Origin: Lysinibacillus sp. KCTC 33748
Lineage (GTDB): Bacteria > Bacillota > Bacilli > Bacillales_A > Planococcaceae
Direction of reading: 5' to 3'
Assembly (NCBI RefSeq): GCF_002237755.1
Contig: NZ_MWSJ01000034.1
Location: 1-45,320 of the forward strand
DNA: 45,320 nucleotides
Shown here: positions 39,501 to 45,320 of the stretch, piece after piece
How positions within the stretch are numbered: position 1 is the first letter of the stretch
Layout: each line of letters opens with the position of its first letter
Made by a program: the position numbers and the translations under genes
Notes under the pieces: generated by a model
What the model was told of the DNA's origin: nothing
What the model saw: only the letters and a program-made list of their open reading frames with translations
The model's database searches: none

Positions 39501-41343
39501 AAATTATCAAAACTATGAACAATATAGCTCCATAACATTTTTGGATTATTTTAGAGAAGCAGTAGCTCGTTTTCCTGAGAAAAATGCTGTTAGATTCGAA
39601 GATAAAGTGATTACCTATAGAGAACTAGATGAGAAATCAACGATTTTGGCTAGTCAGCTCCGACGGAAGGGAATTCAATTAGAAGATATCTCTGCATTGG
39701 TGATGGATAAATCAATTGAAATGTTTATAGCGATGTTAGGGATAATTAAAGCAGGCGGTGCCTATTTACCTTTAGATCCTAAGCACCCAATCGACCGCTT
39801 GATGTTTATCTTGACAGACAGTCAGACTAAATTTGTTCTATTCAATAATGAAGAAGGTAAGCTTCTTAGTGAGCAGGCAGATGAAAACGTAATATTCATA
39901 AACATGAATGAAATGAATCTGACAGCTTCTGAGGATATTTTTCTCCCACCGGTTGAACCTAATCAGTTGATGTATGTCATCTACACATCTGGTACAACTG
40001 GAAATCCTAAGGGTGTTATGCTGGAGCACAGAGGAGTAGTAAACCTAATTCAATCATTGAACTCAATTTTGAAGGTTAATGAACAGTCTCTTGTTTTGCA
40101 ATGTTTCAACTATATATTTGACGGATCGGTCTTTGAAATTTTCCCTTCTTTAGCGCTAGGAGCTACTTTAGATATAGTTTTAGAAAATGAATTGACTAAT
40201 CCTAAAATAATGCTTCAAAAAATGGCTAACCATTTTGTTGTATTGACACCGAGTTTATTCAATATGATTTTAGATTATGCAATTGAAAGCGGACAAACTG
40301 AAAAATTAGTCGAGATTGAGACTTTATGTTTCGGTGGTGAGGCTGTTTCAATAGAGATGATCGATAAATATCGCAGTATAGCTGGAAGTGATCTTACTAA
40401 GCTGTACAACTGCTATGGTCCTAGTGAGGTAACAGTATGGGCTACAGTTCAGCAGTATTCAGAAGCGGAAGAGTATAAACAAAATTCGATCGGTTATCCA
40501 ATTAACCAGACAAGTGTTCTATGTATGAATAACCATTTACTAAGTGGAATAGGTATCCCAGGTGAAATATATATTGCAGGATGCGGTCTTGCACGGGGCT
40601 ATTTAAATAATAGTGAATTGACAGAACAGACATTTACATTTAATGACCAACTAGGACAACGTGTCTACCGTACCGGAGATTTGGGATATGTGAATGAGAA
40701 GGGTCAAGTAATCTATATTGGTCGAGTGGATGAGCAAGTAAAAATTCGTGGATTTAGGATTGAACTGGAAGAAATCGAACGTTGTCTGAAAGCTATTCCA
40801 ACTGTCAATAATGCAGCAGTAACTGTTTACACTAATGAAAACGGAGAAAAGACATTATGTGCTTATCTTATTGGTTCAGAGGAGCTTCTAGATTCTGAAA
40901 TCAAGTATGAACTGGCTAAACATTTACCAGGGTATATGCTTCCGGAATTTTATCAATATATTGAACAATTTAGTTTCGGTAGAACCGGAAAGCTGGATAA
41001 GAAGAGCTTACCTGCTCCAACGATGAAAAAAAGAACGGGGAATGAAGTATTACCAACAAATGAAACGGAAGAAAAAATCGTTCATCTATTTGAAAAAGTG
41101 CTACAGCAATCAATAATCAGTATTGAAGACGACTTTTTTGCAATGGGTGGGAATTCACTAAATGCTTCTGTTCTATCTTATAGTATAGAAAAAGAATTTA
41201 ATAAGAAAATCCCTTTAATTGAAATATTCAAATTGAAAACTCCCGAAAAAATTGCAAGAATGCTAAATGATTTGGCAGACGTGCGGGAAGTATACGAAGA
41301 ATTGCCAATGAATGGCGAATTGGAAGAGTTCGAAATTTTTTAA
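30592..41343 (+). CDS. NRPS 3: C-A-T-E-C-A(Ile)-T-C-A-T, no release domain
   Basis: A 3583-aa, three-module synthetase. Module 1: LCL-type C (HHIIYDGGS near 130), A with code DGWTYACVCK (aromatic-like, atypical), carrier GGDSIKA (Ser 989), E with HHLVIDGISW, EGHGRE and DRTVGWFTS. Module 2: DCL-type C (HHIAMDGWC near 1630), A with DAFFYGITFK (Ile), carrier GGHSL (Ser 2482). Module 3: LCL-type C (HHIISDGAS near 2668), A with DGFVCGCVWK (no known match), carrier GGNSL (Ser 3522). After the last carrier come only about 60 residues ending in an acidic tail (NGELEEFEIF). There is no thioesterase, reductase or terminal condensation domain. Its N-terminus (MKKSYRMSGAQKRIFALEE) closely resembles that of NRPS 1. 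The start codon directly follows the NRPS 2 stop, with GGAGG 8 nt upstream. Confidence 0.94.
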   Translation: MKKSYRMSGAQKRIFALEEIQEMKNAYNVPMIFRINGLIDTQQMYAALEKLHEHNEVLRTSFIHTKELFVQQISEKVQPIYHYNEQETVDLRKEQKKFVQAFDLGEAPLMRTKVLYDKQLNISYLFMDLHHIIYDGGSYETLLTQLTRFYNGEEVLKAELQFKDFAAWQEKQNLQADETYWLTEFMDEVDSAELKTDFQRTQERNNTGNYLEIPLSDEIIRQTNDLSKKMGVSNYVIFMSAYMLLISHYSRNEEIILGTPMSGRVLAPTKDMIGMFVNTVAIKAEIENNATFNDLVQQVNKKVTGAIQHQAYPFEKLVEKIPHQKDRSRNPIFDLFFAYQVNPASTFYFDKQRLESIKYENETSKFDISTVIIEEDGKVFVEWTYMEALYKRSTIQRLAHHYQTLLADVLDNPMKKVGESSMVDANEQNLMLKEFSINSSLSSDRRLDKKGETINSMFEEIVKKCPDKIALMMGTEQLTYAQLVEKANRVAHIIQQNHKAEDFLVGVYLKPSLDTIISIFGILKSGRAYIPLDTEYPPERLRYICDDSRINTVITNNQSLSKELEELKLTVINMDQLQETKSKVIVETVSPEDLAYIIYTSGTTGNPKGVMIEHHSVVNLAKWKSKFGEYNEEAIILQNFNYIFDGSVWEIFPPLLSGNTLEIVPEECRKEPDRLLKLLPNRHITIVPTLFNSLLDYAKENDMVHLLTQMKRVYLAAEPVTKDILDKYKNICKADLSKISNCYGPTEGTVCCSANDFGENNIVGSNQIGGPIANVSIYIMRDDQLCGIGVPGELCIAGSGVARGYLNKSELTKEKFLPDPFVIDQRLYRTGDLARWDEKGNIEYLGRIDEQVKIRGFRVELSEVEEHIRRLSGVKDAVCIKSVLNQTEALVGYVIGTAEMDMEQLKKDLQQTLPDYMVPQVIMQVDYFPMTRNGKIAKRLLPEPKISLNKQIMMPRTEEEREIVAVFKSVLGVEDMGIDDSFFMLGGDSIKAIRIVSKLRELGIHFDVKTIMEQKTIINIQNALGDSEVTKIDQSEVSGVFIPTPVQQRFLQSNLEEPDHFNQAMMFEYSDKLDIDILEKMMFELLKHHDLLRTIVKEQELYIRKSEEITEQLIQINDLSHISDSKEKEQLIAEHVDQIHHEIDRTVSMVKAAVFETGTKNYLFLCVHHLVIDGISWRILLEDLNHLYEKIRKNSPVRLGQKTESYKSWSEQLKQFAGTVQAQSELPYWKAVTNRVIESKFLNSDAEGYEQGYIEASLSQEQTEQLLYQIGKAFNTSVFESITAALIRSLGQYHQKKQVSVLIEGHGREDLYERIHIDRTVGWFTSTYPIVVEHGEKSIRESFGQIKRALQGVPNKGIGYNLLTAYQEETAFAEPEVTLNYLGQFRNETLSNEDQFKISDLPVGEEFSSKNNFSTPISFNIVIINNQMDIKILFNAKKITKLEMEDLLKLFKESVLELIGYCQKELEKPQTYQELILPELELERLVASVDGSGRKIEKLISLTAMQEGILYHYLSEPQSTNYIVQSVYSNPKRFDVKVIQEVLDLLSKKYEIIRSRVACSQYSEPRLVILKQDDLLLDAYTLDENEKIEEVAQRKILQGFDLENESPFKLTIVEGQEIDQNYLIFTFHHIAMDGWCMSILLNDFTKFYGELTTGKIVKDLEEEVEQNKQASLSDIVKANESQNKTEAREYWRELLKDYDAVNHISPFYKQGEIKEERIRKVSKIDKKVPAEVNQKINQLVKGYGVTKNTIFEAVWGLVLHKFNYTNDTVFGKIVSGRDIAISGAEEMLGLFINMIPVRIRTEEGMTVAELLKKVQDQAINSSEYDKYPLAEINLLTASQENLIQTMIAFENYYKMEENASDLNLDLIDASEETHYPLSLSVYEKDGLNLSFLYKYDLYTQSEIERLSGYFMTILTKIVINPDGLIADVAHTESQRVEELLLLNNQPVPYPSELSIVELFKKQVSLYSDKVVLEDESDRFTYEEVDRISDQIASGLAEQGIKEKDIVGFISDKRAATIILMVGILKSGATYLPLDPNYPVERMNMILTDSQCKLCVVMEDEANLLAVPVINYSELIKSATQVSLPSITASTPAYLIYTSGTTGKPKGVLINQRSIIRLVINTNYCDFLNIRLLQAGSMAFDAATFEIWGALLNGGYLYVASENGLSNVEIFKAMIKNHDISTMFITTALFNSLIDLDNKAFEGLTQLYVGGEKASEQHMNKCLVETPSVKLNNIYGPTENTTFTTYYPVKDIEKFPSLPIGKPISNTQVYLFDVYGQLCDVGMPGELIIGGDGLAEGYLNRPELTEEKFITHPLIPNQILYRTGDIVRMNEMGDIEYLDRSDEQIKIRGFRIELGEIVSRLVELNEVQEAYVTVEKETGDPHLIAYLVGKETISIETVKQKLREVLPEYMIPISWIQLPNLPLNSNGKVDKLKLPKIERKLNQPDAWEARSETEKLVGTIFEEVLEVSGIGLEEDFYKLGGHSLRTMRVISKIDAVFNVTLTIKEIKELATISAVSKTIDSEKIHKEQPIMQIKPVTNETAEYLLSPAQNRMYLLSELHKESTLYNIPTALSVEGFVNTVQLEKAFVQLIERHESLRTNFYLKDGHPVQAVKDKITFKLESKKGTKEQLKDMYDDFVQPFDLAEDCLIRALFIEITGGDNILLVDIHHIISDGASTTIWIEELLSLYIGEELTPIELHYKDFAAWQNQVDLSEQEKYWLEEFSGEIPTLNIRTDYPRPNIPTNKGESFISIMPDELRNHLRAFCQEHKYTEYTVLMTAFTLLLSKYSRQDEIVVGTPFSGRNHEVTQNMLGMFVNTLPIRNQIDEKQTFIDLADRVQDKCLDAFQNHAYPLEELVNKVTVVRDISRNPLFSVMFALQNDNDIKMQTADFSMSFLEIKSKVSKFDITLSMSELSGQYHLYWEYATDLFKEETISRLSEHFLYLLGSVLNDPLGVVGTVQMLPEKEQQFLLEKNYQNYEQYSSITFLDYFREAVARFPEKNAVRFEDKVITYRELDEKSTILASQLRRKGIQLEDISALVMDKSIEMFIAMLGIIKAGGAYLPLDPKHPIDRLMFILTDSQTKFVLFNNEEGKLLSEQADENVIFINMNEMNLTASEDIFLPPVEPNQLMYVIYTSGTTGNPKGVMLEHRGVVNLIQSLNSILKVNEQSLVLQCFNYIFDGSVFEIFPSLALGATLDIVLENELTNPKIMLQKMANHFVVLTPSLFNMILDYAIESGQTEKLVEIETLCFGGEAVSIEMIDKYRSIAGSDLTKLYNCYGPSEVTVWATVQQYSEAEEYKQNSIGYPINQTSVLCMNNHLLSGIGIPGEIYIAGCGLARGYLNNSELTEQTFTFNDQLGQRVYRTGDLGYVNEKGQVIYIGRVDEQVKIRGFRIELEEIERCLKAIPTVNNAAVTVYTNENGEKTLCAYLIGSEELLDSEIKYELAKHLPGYMLPEFYQYIEQFSFGRTGKLDKKSLPAPTMKKRTGNEVLPTNETEEKIVHLFEKVLQQSIISIEDDFFAMGGNSLNASVLSYSIEKEFNKKIPLIEIFKLKTPEKIARMLNDLADVREVYEELPMNGELEEFEIF

Positions 41344-41352
41344 CTAGTAAAA

Positions 41353-41400
41353 GCATGCGAGGTAAAACATTCTACTCAAACAATGTTTTGCCTCTGCATG
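41353..41400. terminator. Large hairpin between NRPS 3 and the exporter gene
   Basis: CATGCGAGGTAAAACATT (41354-41371) pairs with AATGTTTTGCCTCTGCATG (41382-41400) over about 18 positions. It is followed by ATAAATAATTT rather than a T run. It may be a partial terminator, a processing site or a stabilising stem that sets a different mRNA level for the exporter gene downstream. Confidence 0.6.
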
Positions 41401-41424
41401 ATAAATAATTTGAGGAGATGAAAT

Positions 41425-43125
41425 ATGAAGAAATACCTTAAGCAGAATAAAGGGCTTGTGCTTATTACGACTATACTGGGAGGTTTAAGTGGAGCTTCTA
41501 CTGCATTGATTGCATTGCTGCTGCAAAAGATTATTGATGCAGCAACAAATGGTGATTTTTCGACGTTCGAAAATATGATGTATCTTTCGATCATATTTTT
41601 CCTAGGAATGGGTTTAGTAAAATATCTGTATTCATTATGCGGAAAACAATTGATAAAGAAAATTGTCTACTCTATGAGAAGTGATGTTTTTCTCGGAGTG
41701 ATGAGGAAAAATCATCAGGAGTTCGCTGAAAAAAATACAGCTAGCTACTTATCGATCGTTACAAATGATGTTAAAGCAATTGAGGAAAACTTTTTACAAC
41801 CATTACTTTTATGTCTGCAGAATGCATTTGTATTTGTATTCGCCTTAGTTATTCTACTGACGTTAAGTCCGATAATCACGCTTAGTTTATTCGGCTGCCT
41901 AATCATCATGTCTGTAGTACCAGCGCTGTTCGGTAAACCATTGCAGACGAAACAGGAGAAAACTTCCGTTCAAGCATCTTTATTCACAGAAAAATCGAAA
42001 GATCTATTTTCGGGCTTTGAAGTAATCAAAGATTATGAAATGGAATCTGATAGTACCAATGAATTTGAAAAGTCTAACACGAGTCTTGTAAAAACAAAGT
42101 TTTCATTTGATAAATTATTAGCTGTTAATGAAGCACTATCTGAAGTGATTGCTATGGGAACTATTTTTTTGGTTATTTTCATCGGTTCCTATCAAGTACT
42201 ACATCAAGAAATGACATTAGGATCTTTAGTAGCTATTGTTCAGCTGACTAGCATCTTTATTAGTCCAGTGATCATGATTATGCAAAATACTACAAAAATG
42301 AAGAGTGTTGGCCCATTGATCGCAAAGGTAGAAGAATTGACGGTGAAAAAAATAGAGGAAACAGTGGCATTACCTCAGCCAACATTTTCGGATAAAATTG
42401 TCTGTAAAAACCTTACATTCTCTTATAAAGAAAATCAGCCTGTATTATCGAATATAAATCTGATTTTTGAAAAAGGAAAAAAATATGCTGTAGTCGGACC
42501 AAGCGGCAGTGGAAAATCTACAATGATCAATCTACTAACGTCGACTTTAACCAATTATGATGGAGAAATTTTGTATGATAATCAAGAAATTAGAAAGATA
42601 GATAAGAAGGGGATAAAGAATTTATGTTCTATTATTCATCAGAACGTTTATCTATTCAATACAACGATTGCCCATAATATTTGTTTGAGCAAGACTTATA
42701 CCGAAAAAGAGCAAAAGCTTGCAATGGCAGCTAGCGGTGTTTCTCAATTTATTGATATAGATGAAACCGGATTGGACATACCAGTAAAAGAAAATGGCTC
42801 TAATTTTTCGGGCGGACAAAAACAAAGAATTGTAATGGCACGGGCATTGATTCGTAAATCACCTTTGCTAGTTCTGGATGAAGGAACCTCTGCATTGGAT
42901 ATGCAGACGGCCTATCAGGTAGAAAAAGATCTACTAGATATTCCTGAACAGACATTGATTACAATTACGCATAAATTGGATCAAAACTTACTATCTCAGT
43001 ATGATTCAATAATCTTTATGGAAGACGGAAAAGTCGTTGATGCAGGATCATTTAATAAAATATATCAACCAACATCCAGATTCTATCAATTTATGAATAT
43101 AGAGAATGAACTAAAAGAGGTGTGA
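41425..43125 (+). CDS. ABC exporter, fused membrane and ATPase domains
   Basis: A 566-aa half-transporter of the MdlB/MsbA-like type, expected to act as a dimer. About six membrane helices occupy residues 10-290. The ATPase domain has Walker A GPSGSGKST (about 357-365), Q-loop HQNVYLF, signature NFSGGQKQR (about 459-467), Walker B LLVLDEGTSALD and the switch histidine in TITHKLD. It lies directly after the NRPS genes, so export of the finished peptide is the natural role. The Walker B glutamate is present (DEG). Ribosome binding site GAGGAG. It overlaps the next gene if that gene starts at GTG 43122. Confidence 0.92.
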   Translation: MKKYLKQNKGLVLITTILGGLSGASTALIALLLQKIIDAATNGDFSTFENMMYLSIIFFLGMGLVKYLYSLCGKQLIKKIVYSMRSDVFLGVMRKNHQEFAEKNTASYLSIVTNDVKAIEENFLQPLLLCLQNAFVFVFALVILLTLSPIITLSLFGCLIIMSVVPALFGKPLQTKQEKTSVQASLFTEKSKDLFSGFEVIKDYEMESDSTNEFEKSNTSLVKTKFSFDKLLAVNEALSEVIAMGTIFLVIFIGSYQVLHQEMTLGSLVAIVQLTSIFISPVIMIMQNTTKMKSVGPLIAKVEELTVKKIEETVALPQPTFSDKIVCKNLTFSYKENQPVLSNINLIFEKGKKYAVVGPSGSGKSTMINLLTSTLTNYDGEILYDNQEIRKIDKKGIKNLCSIIHQNVYLFNTTIAHNICLSKTYTEKEQKLAMAASGVSQFIDIDETGLDIPVKENGSNFSGGQKQRIVMARALIRKSPLLVLDEGTSALDMQTAYQVEKDLLDIPEQTLITITHKLDQNLLSQYDSIIFMEDGKVVDAGSFNKIYQPTSRFYQFMNIENELKEV

Positions 43126-43127
43126 AT

Positions 43128-43925
43128 ATGAAACCTATAAAATTAATTTCTCTGGTGTCGTCAGTTACAATTTCTAGTTTATTAGCTAAAAAGGTTTATG
43201 ACAATTATCAATCTAAAGGGATTGAGTCAGAAAAAAAAACGTGTAAATTTGATTTATCTAAGATTGACCAACTGAATATATTTTTTGAGAGAGGTCAGGG
43301 AAAGATTGAACACATTCCCGGTAATCATCTTGAAATTGAATATTATTTTACGAATAGGGAACAGGCAAAATCATTTGTCTTTACAGAGAATTTGAAAGGT
43401 AGCCAGCTTTCTCTTCAATTGAAAAGAGAAAATCCTTTAATGCCTTTAAATTTCTTCAATGGAATTTATGTTCAAATTAAACTGCCAGAATCTTATATGG
43501 GGCAAGTCGGTATCAAATCGACAACAGGTTCAATCATAGCCGATGATCTTATTGTTCCAAATGCCTCTTTTAAAACCGATACAGGAAATATAACTGTTCG
43601 ATCTTTAGTTGGAAAAGATGTATCCATCAAATCAACAACTGGAGATATCACAATGGGTAGCTTAGACAGTGAAGATGACAACAGCCAAGCTCTTATTTCA
43701 AGCACTACAGGGAAAATAACAGTTATTCATAATAAGCTGTTCCGTAGGGAATTCATCAAAACAACCACAGGAGCTATTGAGTTGACCATCAATCCAAGCT
43801 TAAGTGATTACTGTATTAAGATAGAAAGTTTTGTGAAAAATGGAAGATGTAGCTCAGAAATCGTGGGTGACCCAACCAATGAAATTAATATTAAAACAAC
43901 AACCGGAAACGTTAATAGATTATAA
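43128..43925 (+). CDS. DUF4097-like beta-helix surface protein
   Basis: A 265-aa protein with one N-terminal hydrophobic segment (about 4-20, ISLVSSVTISSLLA), likely a membrane anchor or uncleaved signal. The body has repeats with the pattern STTGxI (KSTTGSII, TDTGNITV, KSTTGDITM, SSTTGKITV, KTTTGAIEL, KTTTGNV), typical of DUF4097/DUF4098 beta-helix proteins. I prefer ATG 43128 with AGGTG 5 nt upstream; GTG 43122 overlaps the exporter stop. Such proteins often sit beside stress-responsive membrane operons. Here a role in self-protection or envelope sensing is an inference from location only. Confidence 0.8.
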   Translation: MKPIKLISLVSSVTISSLLAKKVYDNYQSKGIESEKKTCKFDLSKIDQLNIFFERGQGKIEHIPGNHLEIEYYFTNREQAKSFVFTENLKGSQLSLQLKRENPLMPLNFFNGIYVQIKLPESYMGQVGIKSTTGSIIADDLIVPNASFKTDTGNITVRSLVGKDVSIKSTTGDITMGSLDSEDDNSQALISSTTGKITVIHNKLFRREFIKTTTGAIELTINPSLSDYCIKIESFVKNGRCSSEIVGDPTNEINIKTTTGNVNRL

Positions 43926-43951
43926 AATTAAAAGTTGAATGGAGAAAAAAT

Positions 43952-44191
43952 ATGTATTTATCTGGCTTGCCAATTCCGTCATTTTTACCAAGAGTGGATG
44001 AAAGTGTTGTTCAAATGGGGAATGTCGTTTTTATTATTTTCGGCATTGTCTGTGTCTTGATTGGATTACTTATCTTGTTGTTAAATAGAAAGAGAAAAAA
44101 TAAAACTCAAAAAATTGTCGGTTCAGGATTTTTGATTGTAGGACTACTATCTTTGATTAATAATGTGTTTCAATATCTGTTCTGGAGTTAA
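43952..44191 (+). CDS. Small two-helix membrane protein
   Basis: A 79-aa protein with two hydrophobic segments (about 22-45, VVFIIFGIVCVLIGLLILLL, and 58-77) joined by a very basic loop (NRKRKNKTQK). It has GGAG 9 nt before the ATG and follows the DUF4097-like gene by 26 nt, so it is probably the last gene of the operon. I do not recognise the family. Small membrane proteins accompany peptide-antibiotic transporters in other clusters (for example LugI of lugdunin), but similarity is not shown here. Confidence 0.7.
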   Translation: MYLSGLPIPSFLPRVDESVVQMGNVVFIIFGIVCVLIGLLILLLNRKRKNKTQKIVGSGFLIVGLLSLINNVFQYLFWS

Positions 44192-44411
44192 AGCATGTGA
44201 TTGACATCAAGAAAAGTAAACAAACAATCTAGCTAAAGAAAAAAATGTGTGAGTATATGAAATGAAAGATTACAAGACTGTGAAAAGCTCATATTGAGAA
44301 AATTGAAAGTATAAACTTTATCAAGTCTTACCGTAAAGTGAAGTGACACCTAAAAGTTAGATACGGTATTTCATTTGGCAGTGGTTTGGGCATGAGTTCG
44401 ATAATATATGA
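44192..44411. other. Spacer with an IS150-group end remnant
   Basis: No gene is seen. Bases 44344-44363 read TGACACCTAAAAGTTAGAT, which resembles the terminal repeat of IS3-family IS150-group elements (TGACCCC..AAAGTTAGAC). No matching transposase or second end is visible, so it is a relic. The island's right boundary probably falls in this stretch. Confidence 0.45.
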
Positions 44412-44443
44412 GGGCACTGAAAAACTTCAATTGGTTCCACTTA

Positions 44444-44485
44444 GCGAGGTATTCGACGATTCAATCGTCGAATACCTCGCCTTTT
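44444..44485 (+). terminator. Perfect 18-bp hairpin inside the insertion sequence end
   Basis: The arm 44444-44461 (GCGAGGTATTCGACGATT) is the exact reverse complement of 44463-44480, followed by CTTTTT. It works as a rho-independent terminator and shields the transposase from outside transcription. Confidence 0.85.
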
Positions 44486-44525
44486 TAATTTATAATTGAG
44501 AGACTAAATGCAGGTGGTGTTCTCA

Positions 44526-45320
44526 ATGATTTCAAACCAAGAGACTTTCAACTTAAGTCCATATATGGCCATTTACGATATTGTCGTGCCAAAAGATAAT
44601 ATGCTTCGTCAAATTAACGAACTAGTGGATTTCTCATTCATTTTAGAAGAATTGAAAACAAAATATTGTTTAGACAATGAAGAAATGCGATTCCTCCGAT
44701 TCGAATGTTTAAGTACTTATTGTTAAAAGCCATTTTTAATGTATCTGATGTAGACCTTGTCGAACGTTCAAAATATGACATGTCTTTCAAGTATTTTTTA
44801 GGAATGGCGCCAGAAGATGACGTGATTGATTCAAGCTCACTCACAAAATTCCGCAGACTTCGTCTTCAAGACGTAAGTTTATTAGATATGCTCATTGGAA
44901 AAACAGTTGAAATCGCACTCGAAAAGAACATTATCAAAAGTAAAACAATCATTGTGGACGCAACACATACCAAAGCACGTTATAACCAAAAATCACCGAA
45001 AGAATTTTTACAAGAAAAATCAAGACATACCCGCAAAGCAGTGTATCAATTTGATAAATCCATGAAAGAAAAATTTCCAAAGAAGAATACTTCTAACGAA
45101 GTAAAAGATGAATTAACTTACTGTGAAAGATTGATTGCCATTATTGAAAATAAACCACAAATCGCTCATCTACCAGCTGTAAAGGAAAAATTGAACGTGT
45201 TAAAAGAAGCTGTAGAAGATACGCAAGAAGGATGTTTTAAAGAAGGTGCAAAAACTAAAACCTATTCTGTTGCCATTAAATCAGAGGAACATTTAGACCA
45301 ACAAGCGTTTCAAGAAACAG
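44526..45320 (+). pseudogene. IS1182-type transposase, frameshifted and cut by the window end
   Basis: Translation starts at ATG 44526 with AGGTGGTG upstream and reads MISNQETFNLSPYMAIYD, then ends early at 44726 in its first frame. From about 44688 another frame continues without a stop to the window end: AIPPIRMFKYLLLKAIFN, DLVERSKYDMSFKYFLG, SSLTKFRRLRL and VDATHTKARYN, with the first catalytic Asp in VDATHT. Adding one G near 44679 (AATGAAGAAATG to AATGGAAGAAATG) restores the family's DNGRNAIPPIRMF reading. The copy therefore carries a one-base deletion, unless it is a sequencing error or a site of frameshifting. Confidence 0.85.

Larger units (their letters stand above)
44412..45320 (+). 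mobile_element. Left part of an IS1182-family insertion sequence
   Basis: A likely terminal repeat begins near 44412 (GGGCACTGAAAAACTTC). It is followed by a perfect hairpin and then a transposase gene that runs past the window. Order and content match IS1182-type elements. The right end and target duplication cannot be seen. Confidence 0.75.

Overview
The window reads as the chromosome of a low-GC Gram-positive rod of the order Bacillales. The run comGA-GG, aroK, glycine riboswitch, gcvT-gcvPA-gcvPB matches the gene order known from Bacillus relatives. The protein sequences and AT-rich codon use suggest Lysinibacillus or a close genus, but that is inference without a database search. The core block is interrupted on both sides by accessory DNA.

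Layout. (1) 1-2150: end of a prophage, with a holin and amidase lysis cassette, a small zinc-motif membrane protein, and a small gene under two LexA-like boxes. (2) 2155-3760, minus strand: a secreted discoidin/BIG2 protein and a 5'-truncated Ltp-type lipoprotein gene. (3) 3760-4389: decayed DNA, including a stray copy of the comGA P-loop segment. (4) 4390-8155: complete competence pseudopilus operon comGA-GG, followed by shikimate kinase. (5) 8826-13128: tandem glycine riboswitch with terminator, then the glycine cleavage genes. (6) 13129-14101: terminators, two gene scraps and a repeat, marking the left edge of an island. (7) 14102-44191: a nonribosomal peptide island of about 30 kb. It holds an Sfp-type transferase, a free thioesterase, an ABC ATPase, a TetR regulator and an ABC permease, three NRPSs (1956, 2256 and 3583 aa), an ABC exporter, a DUF4097-like protein and a small membrane protein. 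(8) 44192-45320: an IS150-like end remnant and a frameshifted IS1182-type transposase that runs off the window.

The NRPS island is the main point of interest. I count six adenylation, six carrier and three epimerization domains, five ordinary condensation domains and one degenerate condensation-like domain. No thioesterase or reductase domain is attached to any of the three. Three A domains read cleanly by eye: one Val-like code and two identical Ile codes. The other three have unusual codes beginning D-G. Domain logic fits a non-collinear assembly order better than gene order: second gene (starts A-T-E, no condensation domain), then third gene, then first gene, which ends in the degenerate condensation-like domain. 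That would give D-X1, L-Ile, D-X3, L-Ile, X5, D-Val, released or cyclized by the terminal condensation-like domain or by the free thioesterase. The transport and regulatory genes would provide export, self-protection and control. The product is not one I recognise.
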